A stretch of DNA of 9,977 bases from NCBI GenBank assembly GCA_023460175.1, contig JAEWRC010000055.1:1-9977 (forward strand), in the 5' to 3' direction. This DNA is from Actinomycetes bacterium. GTDB lineage: Bacteria > Actinomycetota > Actinomycetes > Mycobacteriales > Mycobacteriaceae. A program made the translations under genes and the position numbers. This document shows, in pieces, positions 1 through 5,742 of the stretch. The notes below the pieces were generated by a model, which was given only the letters and a program-made list of their open reading frames with translations, ran no database searches and was not told the origin of the DNA. How positions within the stretch are numbered: the stretch's first letter is position 1; each line of letters opens with the position of its first letter.

Positions 1-539
1 TGGCCGCGCTGCAGATTCTGGTCACCGAACCGGCGCAGCTCAGTTCCGCCGACGACTTCGTGACCGCGCCGCACCCGCTGCCGGGCGCGCGGCGCCGACG
101 CCTGCTCGATGCGCTGGAGCTCTACGGCATCGCGCACGCCGTCGTGGCGTTGCGGGAGGCCCCGCAGGCCACCGCCGCACACCTGCGCGGGCTGTTGGCG
201 GCCGTCAGCGGCCTCGACGGACTGCGTGCCGCCATCGAGACCGCCGGGGCCGCGGCGCGCTACCGCCGCATCGTGGCCGCGTGCGAGGCCCTGTCGGTGC
301 GGGCCATCACCGACGTGGCGATCGCCGAACTGCTCGCCGGGGACGACGTCGTGCTGGCCCGGATGGCCGCCGCCCAGGACGTGGTCGGGGTGGACGTGGC
401 CGGTGCGGAGTGTGCCGGCGGGGTGCCGTCGGCCCTGCACTGGCGCCGCTACGCCGCCGGGCCGGTCTCGGCGCTGCACCGCGGCTGCGGGTTGGACATC
501 GCGCGCGGGGCACTGCGGCTCACCGGTGGACGACGATGA
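1..539 (+). CDS. C-terminal part of a dynamin-like GTPase family protein (partial, 5' end outside window)
   Basis: The open frame enters from the left edge (first full codon at position 3) and ends at a TGA at 537-539, so about 178 C-terminal residues are visible. None of the GTPase signature motifs lies in this fragment. The stretch from about 140 to 300, with LLDALELYGIAHAV followed by a helical segment and a SGLDGL motif, resembles the region after the G domain in actinobacterial dynamin-like proteins. That assignment is inference from pattern memory. The stop codon overlaps the start of the next gene (ATGA, 536-539), so the two are almost certainly translationally coupled and probably work as a pair, as bacterial dynamin-like genes often do. 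The position upstream of pckG matches Rv0209 of M. tuberculosis. An internal GTG at 60 is not a credible start because the frame is open upstream of it. Confidence 0.7.
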   Translation, partial: AALQILVTEPAQLSSADDFVTAPHPLPGARRRRLLDALELYGIAHAVVALREAPQATAAHLRGLLAAVSGLDGLRAAIETAGAAARYRRIVAACEALSVRAITDVAIAELLAGDDVVLARMAAAQDVVGVDVAGAECAGGVPSALHWRRYAAGPVSALHRGCGLDIARGALRLTGGRR

Positions 540-2083
540 CCGATCGAGTGGGGACCGATCGAGTGGGGACCGATCAAGTGGGCGCCGTCGACGAGTTCGT
601 CGCGGCGCTGGCGCCCGAGGTCCGGGCACCGGGCGTGCGCCGCCGCGATGTCGTGCTGGTGACGGGCCCCTGGCTGGCCGGGGCCACCAGCGTGGCCGGG
701 CTGCTGGCGGACCGGCGGCCCGACGTGGAGTTCATCGAGGCCGACGAGCTGGGGCCGGGGGAGGTCCCGATGGCGGTGGTGTTCGTGGCCTCGGCGGCCG
801 CGCCGCTGACCCGATCGGACTGCGCCGTGCTGGACATGGCCGCCGCCCACACCGACGTGGTGATCTGCGCGCTGACCAAGGTCGACGCCCACCGCACCTG
901 GCCCGAGGTGTTCGAGGCCGACCGCGAGACGCTGGCCGCGCACGCGCCGCGGTATGCGCGGGTGCCGTGGGTTGCGGTGGCGGCCGCACCCGACCTGGGT
1001 GCGCCGCGCTGCGAGGACCTGCTGACCGAACTGAACGCCGCCCTGTCCGAGGGCACCGTGGCGCGACGGAACCGGTTGCGGGCGTGGGAATTTCGACTGC
1101 AGTCCACCGCCGACCAGTACGACATCGCCGCCGACGGCGCGGGCCGCGAGGCCCGGGTCGAGGCGCTGCGCACCGAGCGCGCCGAGGCGCTGCGCGGCGT
1201 GCGGGTGGGCCGCTCCGAGCGGGCGGTCGCGCTGCGCAGCCAGGTCCAGCAGGCCCGGGTCCAGCTGTCCTACTTCGCCCGCAACCGCTGCACCTCGGTG
1301 CGTACCGAGTTGCAGGAGGACGCCGGCGCGGTCAACCGCCGCGGTATGCCCGAGTACCTGGCCTACGTCGAGCGCCGCATCGGCACCGTCGTCAACGAGG
1401 TCGACACCGGCATCACCGAGCACCTCACCGACCTGGCCGCCGAACTCGGCCTGCCCGCGGATCCCGCCGCCACCCCGATGGCCACCCAGTCGGGCGTCGG
1501 GCCGCCCCCGCTGAAGTCGCGGCGCCTCGAGACCCGGCTGACCGTGCTGGTGGGCGCCGGGTTCGGGCTGGGGATCGCGCTGACGCTGAGCCGGCTGTTC
1601 GCGGACCTGGCGCCGGGGCTGACCGCGCTCGGCGCCGTGGTGTGCCTGCTGCTCGGCGTGGCGGTGGCGGTCTGGATGGTCAACACCCGCTCGTTGCTGC
1701 ACGACCGCGCCGTGCTGGACCGCTGGATCGGCGAACGCATCGCCGGCCTGCGCGCGGCGCTGGATCAGACCGTCGCGACCCGGGTGCTGGCCGCCGAGAT
1801 GTCGATGACCTCGGCGCTGTCCCAGCAGGCCGAGGCCGACCAGGTCAGGGTGGCCGAACAGGTCCGCACCATCGACGCCGAACTGCGGGCGCACGAGGCC
1901 GCCGGCGCGCAGGCCAGGGCCGCCCGGGACGCGGCCGCGCCGACACTGGTCGCCGCGCTGACGGCGGTGCGCGCCGAACTGGGCGACCCCGATCCCGGGT
2001 CCGAGCGCAACGGCCGTTCGGTAACTGAAGGCACCGACGCGGGTGCCGACGTTGTTGCCGGGCGCACCGGCGAACCGGACTGA
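536..2083 (+). CDS. Membrane-anchored dynamin-like protein with degenerate P-loop (Rv0210-like)
   Basis: A 515-residue protein. The ATG at 536 is preceded by GGTGGA (525-530) and overlaps the previous stop by 4 nt. The N-terminal 190 residues look like a dynamin-type G domain. A Walker A-like loop, GPWLAGATS, sits at residues 44-52, but the invariant lysine is alanine (A50). A G4-type TKVD is intact at residues 114-117, and no clear DxxG G3 motif is seen. A long charged helical region follows (about 190-330). Two adjacent hydrophobic segments (about 335-355 and 362-382) form a helical hairpin of the kind that inserts into membranes. A second Ala/Arg/Glu-rich, coiled-coil-like region follows to about 480, then a low-complexity tail. 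I infer a membrane-remodelling or scaffolding partner of the upstream protein that may not hydrolyse GTP. In-frame GTG codons at 548, 563 and 578 are alternative starts. Family assignment is moderate; the function is unproven. Confidence 0.75.
   Translation: MTDRVGTDRVGTDQVGAVDEFVAALAPEVRAPGVRRRDVVLVTGPWLAGATSVAGLLADRRPDVEFIEADELGPGEVPMAVVFVASAAAPLTRSDCAVLDMAAAHTDVVICALTKVDAHRTWPEVFEADRETLAAHAPRYARVPWVAVAAAPDLGAPRCEDLLTELNAALSEGTVARRNRLRAWEFRLQSTADQYDIAADGAGREARVEALRTERAEALRGVRVGRSERAVALRSQVQQARVQLSYFARNRCTSVRTELQEDAGAVNRRGMPEYLAYVERRIGTVVNEVDTGITEHLTDLAAELGLPADPAATPMATQSGVGPPPLKSRRLETRLTVLVGAGFGLGIALTLSRLFADLAPGLTALGAVVCLLLGVAVAVWMVNTRSLLHDRAVLDRWIGERIAGLRAALDQTVATRVLAAEMSMTSALSQQAEADQVRVAEQVRTIDAELRAHEAAGAQARAARDAAAPTLVAALTAVRAELGDPDPGSERNGRSVTEGTDAGADVVAGRTGEPD
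539..583 (+). repeat. Three tandem 15-bp repeats encoding TDRVG
   Basis: Three head-to-tail copies of ACCGATCGAGTGGGG lie at 539-553, 554-568 and 569-583. The first two are identical, and the third differs by a G-to-A change and at its last base. They sit directly after the start codon and encode TDRVG TDRVG TDQVG at the N-terminus. Each unit carries an in-frame GTG. A period of 15 preserves the frame, so copy number can vary without breaking the gene. Confidence 0.9.
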
Positions 2084-2143
2084 TCGGGGCCCCGCCAGGG
2101 CGTCGGGTGGGTGCCGCGGGTCGGCCCGCACCAGGGCGGGGCG

Positions 2144-2159
2144 GGCCCGCGGGCGGGCC
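2144..2159. terminator. Candidate GC-rich terminator hairpin after the dynamin-like pair
   Basis: GGCCCGC at 2144-2150 and GCGGGCC at 2153-2159 form a perfect inverted repeat. In practice this would be about a 6-bp stem with a 4-nt loop. There is no T-tract after it, though mycobacterial terminators often lack one. In a background this rich in G and C such repeats arise easily, so this is only a candidate. Confidence 0.25.
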
Positions 2160-2256
2160 GCGACGTGGCCAGAAAGCCGTTCTCCGGGGCGGGCACCGAA
2201 GGCGGGCGGCACCCGGAAAACGGCGTGGTTGCGGGCGGCGGACGGCCCCGGACTGC

Positions 2257-2302
2257 GACTCGGGTCACAGTTGCGGGGGTGAACCGGCCAGGTAACCGAG
2301 TC
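2257..2302. repeat. Nested inverted repeats upstream of the pckG promoter
   Basis: The outer arms GACTCGG (2257-2263) and CCGAGTC (2296-2302) are perfect complements. Inside them, GGTCAC (2263-2268) pairs with GTGAACC (2279-2285), allowing one bulged base. The element lies about 80 nt upstream of the predicted start of transcription. It could be a regulator-binding site or a structure at the end of read-through transcripts. No regulator is recognised. Confidence 0.35.
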
Positions 2303-2313
2303 TGAATCGTTCC

Positions 2314-2329
2314 TGTGAGTGATCGGACA
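2314..2329. promoter_or_regulatory. Possible CRP (cAMP receptor protein) binding site
   Basis: TGTGAGTGATCGGACA matches the CRP consensus TGTGA-N6-TCACA at 8 of 10 defined positions: the left half is perfect, and the right half is GGACA. Its centre (2321.5) is about 62 bp upstream of the predicted transcription start near 2384, the distance typical of class I CRP activation. Control of PEP carboxykinase by a carbon-status regulator would be biologically sensible, but binding is inferred from sequence alone. Confidence 0.35.
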
Positions 2330-2348
2330 TGCCCTCGATGGTCCGCGG

Positions 2349-2377
2349 TTCGCTCACCCACGTTAACCTCGTATAAG
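2349..2377 (+). promoter_or_regulatory. Candidate sigma-A-type promoter of pckG
   Basis: The -10 candidate TATAAG (2372-2377) matches TATAAT at five of six positions and stands out in a GC-rich background. A weak -35 candidate, TTCGCT (2349-2354), lies 17 bp upstream. Transcription would start near 2384, giving a leader of about 80 nt. TAACCT at 2364-2369 also fits the mycobacterial TANNNT pattern but has no -35 partner. Confidence 0.5.
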
Positions 2378-2452
2378 GGATGGCTGTCGAGACGAGTCGT
2401 CCGTCAGATGGGGGCTAGCGTCCTCGAGGGTGATACGCGAACCAACGTGAGC

Positions 2453-2457
2453 AGGAG
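2453..2457 (+). promoter_or_regulatory. Ribosome binding site of pckG
   Basis: AGGAG lies 6 nt before the ATG at 2464. This is a strong Shine-Dalgarno sequence at ideal spacing and fixes the start codon. Confidence 0.85.
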
Positions 2458-2463
2458 ATTTTC

Positions 2464-4281
2464 ATGACTTCAGCGACTATTCCGGGTCTGGACACCGCGC
2501 CGACCAAACATCAGGGCCTGCTTGCCTGGGTTACGGAAGTTGCCGAACTCACGCAGCCCGATCGGGTGGTGTTTGCTGACGGATCCGACGAAGAGTACAA
2601 CCGGCTCTGTGAGGGCCTGGTCGATGCGGGCACCTTCCAGCGGCTCGACCCCGAGAAGCAGCCCAACTCCTACCTCGCGCTGTCCGACCCCTCCGACGTC
2701 GCCCGCGTGGAATCGCGCACCTACATCTGCTCCGAGCGTGAGATCGACGCCGGGCCCACCAACAACTGGATGGACCCGGCCGAGATGCGCGGCATCATGA
2801 CCGAGCTGTACCGCGGCTCGATGCGCGGACGCACCATGTACGTCGTCCCGTTCTGCATGGGCCCGCTGGACGCCGAGGACCCCAAGCTGGGCGTCGAGCT
2901 CACCGACTCCGAGTACGTCGTGGTCTCCATGCGCACCATGACCCGGATGGGTCAGGCCGCGCTGGACAAGATGGGCGACGACGGATTCTTCGTCAAGGCG
3001 CTGCACTCGATCGGCGCGCCGCTGCAGCCCGGCCAGAAGGATGTGCCGTGGCCGTGCAACGACACCAAGTACATCACGCACTTCCCGGAGACCCGCGAAA
3101 TCTGGAGCTACGGTTCGGGTTACGGCGGCAACGCGCTGCTGGGCAAGAAGTGCTATTCGCTGCGGATCGCCTCGGCGATGGCCCACGACGAGGGCTGGCT
3201 GGCCGAGCACATGCTGATCCTCAAGCTGATCTCGCCGGAGAACAAGGCCTACTTCATTGCCGCCGCCTTCCCGTCGGCCTGCGGCAAGACCAACCTCGCG
3301 ATGCTGCAGCCCACCATCCCGGGATGGCGCGCCGAGACCGTCGGTGACGACATCGCGTGGATGCGGTTCGGCAAGGACGGCCGCCTCTACGCCGTCAACC
3401 CCGAGTTCGGTTTCTTCGGCGTGGCGCCGGGCACCAACTGGGACTCCAACCCCAACGCCATGAAGACGATCGCCGGCGGCAACACCGTGTTCACCAACGT
3501 TGCCAAGACCGACGACGGCGACGTGTGGTGGGAGGGCCTCGAGGGCGATCCGCAGCACCTGATCGACTGGAAGGGCCGCGACTGGACGCCGGAGTCCGAC
3601 GAGAAGGCCGCGCATCCGAACTCGCGCTACTGCACCCCGATCTCGCAGTGCCCGACGCTGGCCCCGGAGTGGGACGACCCGCAGGGCGTGCCGATCTCGG
3701 CGATCCTGTTCGGTGGCCGCCGCAAGACCACGGTCCCGCTGATCACCCAGGCCCGCGACTGGCAGCACGGCGTATTCATCGGTGCCACACTGGGTTCCGA
3801 GCAGACCGCCGCCGCCGAGGGCAAGGTCGGCACCGTGCGCCGCGACCCGATGGCCATGCTGCCGTTCCTCGGCTACAACGTCGGTGACTACTTCCAGCAC
3901 TGGATCAACATCGGCAAGAACGCCGACGAGTCCAAGATGCCGGCGGTGTTCTTCGTCAACTGGTTCCGCCGCGGCGACGACGGCCGGTTCCTGTGGCCGG
4001 GCTTCGGCGAGAACAGCCGCGTGCTCAAGTGGGCCATCGAGCGCATCGAGAACAAGGCCGAGGGCCGCTCGACCCCGATCGGCATCGTGCCGTCGGCCGA
4101 GGACCTGGACCTCAGCGGCCTGGACGTGGCCGCCGGCGACGTCGACGAGGCACTCGCGGTCAGCGCCGAGGAGTGGCGCGCCGAGCTGCCGCAGATCGAG
4201 GAGTGGTTCGAGTTCGTCGGTGAGAAGCTGCCGACCGGCATCAAGGATGAGTTCGACGCCCTGAAGCAGCGCCTGGCCTGA
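2464..4281 (+). CDS. pckG: Phosphoenolpyruvate carboxykinase (GTP)
   Basis: A 605-residue cytosolic enzyme that converts oxaloacetate and GTP to phosphoenolpyruvate, CO2 and GDP, the first committed step of gluconeogenesis. The length is normal for the GTP-dependent family. Catalytic elements are all visible. The Mn-site residues are K229 (in GNALLGKKC) and H249 (AEHML). The PEPCK-specific P-loop is FPSACGKTN at 269-277, with the reactive cysteine C273 and K275. The second metal-binding acid motif is VGDD at 293-296. The substrate loop is NSR at 386-388, with the RR pair at 419-420. Guanine-stacking phenylalanines are F501, F509 and F514. These align with human PEPCK residues such as K244, H264, C288 and D311 at a constant offset of 15 in the core. 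The gene has its own ribosome binding site and promoter region and is followed by a strong hairpin, so it is probably monocistronic. Confidence 0.98.
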   Translation: MTSATIPGLDTAPTKHQGLLAWVTEVAELTQPDRVVFADGSDEEYNRLCEGLVDAGTFQRLDPEKQPNSYLALSDPSDVARVESRTYICSEREIDAGPTNNWMDPAEMRGIMTELYRGSMRGRTMYVVPFCMGPLDAEDPKLGVELTDSEYVVVSMRTMTRMGQAALDKMGDDGFFVKALHSIGAPLQPGQKDVPWPCNDTKYITHFPETREIWSYGSGYGGNALLGKKCYSLRIASAMAHDEGWLAEHMLILKLISPENKAYFIAAAFPSACGKTNLAMLQPTIPGWRAETVGDDIAWMRFGKDGRLYAVNPEFGFFGVAPGTNWDSNPNAMKTIAGGNTVFTNVAKTDDGDVWWEGLEGDPQHLIDWKGRDWTPESDEKAAHPNSRYCTPISQCPTLAPEWDDPQGVPISAILFGGRRKTTVPLITQARDWQHGVFIGATLGSEQTAAAEGKVGTVRRDPMAMLPFLGYNVGDYFQHWINIGKNADESKMPAVFFVNWFRRGDDGRFLWPGFGENSRVLKWAIERIENKAEGRSTPIGIVPSAEDLDLSGLDVAAGDVDEALAVSAEEWRAELPQIEEWFEFVGEKLPTGIKDEFDALKQRLA

Positions 4282-4304
4282 TTGCTTGGCCTGATTTCTT
4301 CGTC

Positions 4305-4341
4305 AGAATCGCCCAATCCCGTTCGGGGATTGGGCGATTCT
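4305..4341. terminator. Bidirectional hairpin terminator between convergent pckG and the MscS gene
   Basis: AGAATCGCCCAATCCC (4305-4320) and GGGATTGGGCGATTCT (4326-4341) form a perfect 16-bp stem with the 5-nt loop GTTCG. It starts 24 nt after the pckG stop and ends 16 nt before the stop of the minus-strand channel gene, so it can serve both transcripts. There is no long T-tract on either side, only a T-rich TGCGTTGT stretch on the plus strand. Confidence 0.9.
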
Positions 4342-4356
4342 GCGTTGTGGGCCGGT

Positions 4357-5562
4357 CTAGCTGCGGGCCTTGTCGGGCACGCGCTCGTCGTCCCCCTCGA
4401 AGGCGCGGGCGCGCTCCTCGGCCTCCTCGCTGCCGGTGAACACCCCCTCGCTGGCCACCCGCGAGGCGGCGATCGGGCGGCGCTCCTTCGGGTCCGGGGT
4501 GGGGGCCGGCTCGAAACGCCAACGCGGCAGGGCGGATTCGCGACGCTGCAGCCAATTGATCATCGCCTCGCGCACGGCGCAGCGCAGGCCCCACAGCGCG
4601 CTGGAGTTCGGCGCGCTGATGGTGATCCACACCCGCACGTAGCCGTTGATGGCGCTGGTGACCTCGAGGACGCCCAGGCGCTCGTCCCACAGGTGTTCGT
4701 TGGCGGCCAGGATGCGCTTGAGTTCGGTGCGCATCTCGTCGAGCGGGACGGTGAAGTCCACGTCGAGTTCCACGATGCCCATCACCTCGGTGGCGTTGCG
4801 CGTCCAGTTCTCGAACGGGGTGGTGGTGAAGTACGTGCACGGCAGGATCAGCCGGCGCTCGTCCCAGATGGTGACCACGACGTAGGTCAGGGTGATCTCC
4901 TCGATGCGGCCCCACTCCTTCTCGATGACCACGACATCGCCCACCCGGATGGCGTCGGTGAAGGCGATCTGCAGGCCCGCGAACACCGCGCCCAGCGAGG
5001 TCTGCGCGGCCAGGCCGGCGACCACGGAGAGCACACCGGCGGAGGCGAACAGCGTGGTCCCGATGTCGGCGAACGACGGGAACGTCATGAGCATCGCGGC
5101 GACGCCCAGCAGGACGACGACGGCCACCGCCAGGCGGCGCAGCACCGTCACCTGGGTGCGAACCTTGCGGCGGTGCAGGTCGGCGTCGGTCAGACCCGTG
5201 TCACCGCCGCCGAAGCGGGCGATCATCCGGCGCTCGGCGACCTGCACCAGGTTGGCCAGCAGCCAGGTGACCGCGGCGATCATCAGGATGCGCAGGCTGT
5301 GGTCCACCCAGCCGCGCCAGGGCGCGTCGGCCTCGGAGGTGCGGTCCAGCGCGATGGTCGCGGCGACGATCATCAGCATCGCGCGGACGGGTCGGCGGGT
5401 CAGCACCACGACGTCGCGGAACCAGTCGCTGCGCCGGGCGAGGCGCTGCGCCGCCCAGGACAGCGCCACCCCGAGGAAGTAGGCGGCCACCACCGCCCCG
5501 GCCACCCAGGCCAACATCACGGCGAAATCTGTCGCGGAGGCGAGTTCGAACTCCTCAGGCAT
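4357..5562 (-). CDS. MscS-family mechanosensitive ion channel
   Basis: A 401-residue inner-membrane channel expected to open under membrane tension and release solutes during osmotic downshock. It has five likely membrane segments: about residues 13-37, 59-73, 88-108, 144-161 and the pore helix at 168-200. The pore helix has the Gly/Ala-rich pattern of MscS TM3 (AGVLSVVAGLAAQTSLGAVF) and is followed by the hallmark AFTDAIRVGDVVVI and the beta-domain signature GRIEEITLTYVVV, with LPCTYF and FENW. Residues from about 330 form a charged, probably disordered tail. E. coli MscS has 286 residues and three membrane segments, so this is a longer, extra-helix subtype. The ATG at 5562 is preceded by GGAAAG 5 nt upstream on the minus strand. 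The gene converges on pckG and diverges from the fadD operon. Substrate preference cannot be told. Confidence 0.93.
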   Translation of the reverse strand: MPEEFELASATDFAVMLAWVAGAVVAAYFLGVALSWAAQRLARRSDWFRDVVVLTRRPVRAMLMIVAATIALDRTSEADAPWRGWVDHSLRILMIAAVTWLLANLVQVAERRMIARFGGGDTGLTDADLHRRKVRTQVTVLRRLAVAVVVLLGVAAMLMTFPSFADIGTTLFASAGVLSVVAGLAAQTSLGAVFAGLQIAFTDAIRVGDVVVIEKEWGRIEEITLTYVVVTIWDERRLILPCTYFTTTPFENWTRNATEVMGIVELDVDFTVPLDEMRTELKRILAANEHLWDERLGVLEVTSAINGYVRVWITISAPNSSALWGLRCAVREAMINWLQRRESALPRWRFEPAPTPDPKERRPIAASRVASEGVFTGSEEAEERARAFEGDDERVPDKARS

Positions 5563-5651
5563 AACTGCTTTCCGGTCGGCTTCGTGGACTGCATGCGAGA
5601 CGCAGCCGTTGCCTACCCGGGAAGCGCGGCGGTCAATCCGCGCTCCGGTTT

Positions 5652-5668
5652 GCGTGACAATGTCACGC
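5652..5668. promoter_or_regulatory. 17-bp palindromic operator candidate in the mscS/fadD divergent region
   Basis: GCGTGACAATGTCACGC is a perfect palindrome with 8-bp arms around a central A. It lies between the divergent channel and fadD genes, 91 bp upstream of the fadD start. The form fits a dimeric repressor such as a TetR-family protein. Its core, TGACA/TGTCA, is shared with the palindrome at 5706-5719. The cognate regulator is not in the window. Confidence 0.6.
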
Positions 5669-5705
5669 TGTTATGTAAAGCTCTTCCGGAGCCTCGCTGT
5701 GCCCC

Positions 5706-5719
5706 TTGACACCTGTCAA
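5706..5719. promoter_or_regulatory. Palindromic operator candidate overlapping the fadD -35 element
   Basis: TTGACACCTGTCAA is a perfect inverted repeat with 6-bp arms and a CC spacer. A third half-site, TTGAC, follows at 5722-5726. The left arm is also the -35 hexamer, so a bound protein would block RNA polymerase; the simplest reading is repression released by an acyl-CoA or substrate ligand. That role is inferred. Confidence 0.6.
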
Positions 5720-5742
5720 ACTTGACGAAGTAGAGTCTTCCC
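5706..5742 (+). promoter_or_regulatory. Leaderless promoter of the fadD operon
   Basis: A consensus -35 TTGACA (5706-5711) and a TANNNT-type -10 TAGAGT (5731-5736) are separated by 19 bp. The spacer is long but the elements are clear. With the usual 6-nt distance, transcription would begin at 5743, exactly on the A of the fadD ATG. No Shine-Dalgarno sequence is seen before the ATG, which fits the leaderless mRNAs common in mycobacteria. Confidence 0.6.

Larger units (their letters stand above)
2084..2463. other. 380-bp gene-free region upstream of pckG
   Basis: No credible gene is seen here; open frames on either strand are GC-driven and lack ribosome binding sites. The left half (2084-2260) is extremely GC-rich with several short inverted repeats and could hold the terminator of the upstream pair. 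The right half (2260-2463) is less GC-rich and holds an inverted repeat, a CRP-like palindrome, a candidate promoter and the pckG ribosome binding site, each listed separately. An 11-bp palindrome, GACGAGTCGTC (2391-2401), lies just past the predicted transcription start. Confidence 0.7.

Noticed and set aside
281..535. An N-terminal extension of the degenerate-GTPase gene back to 281
   Set aside because: It would overlap the upstream gene by more than 250 nt and adds an Arg/Gly-rich shadow sequence. The ATG at 536 has a ribosome binding site and the typical ATGA overlap.
449..2212. A 587-codon minus-strand open frame opposite the dynamin-like gene
   Set aside because: It is a shadow frame with low-complexity Gly/Arg/His/Gln content and no domain pattern. 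The plus-strand frame has motifs, membrane segments and a coupled start.
2422..2429. CCTCGAGG palindrome in the pckG leader as an operator
   Set aside because: An 8-bp GC-rich palindrome is common by chance here and has no partner or conserved context.
2352..2453. GCTCAC (2352-2357) and GTGAGC (2448-2453) as a long-range stem in the pckG leader
   Set aside because: Only 6 bp pair over a 90-nt loop, and the left arm lies upstream of the predicted transcription start, so it would not be in the mRNA.
5610..5636. Minus-strand promoter for the channel gene (TTGACC with TAGGCA)
   Set aside because: The spacer is only 15 bp and the -10 lacks the final T, so the evidence is too weak to annotate.
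4282..5709. A 475-codon plus-strand open frame antisense to the MscS gene
   Set aside because: It lacks an ATG/GTG start and ribosome binding site, its composition is His/Gly/Arg/Asp-rich as expected of an antisense GC-rich frame, and the minus strand encodes a clear MscS protein.
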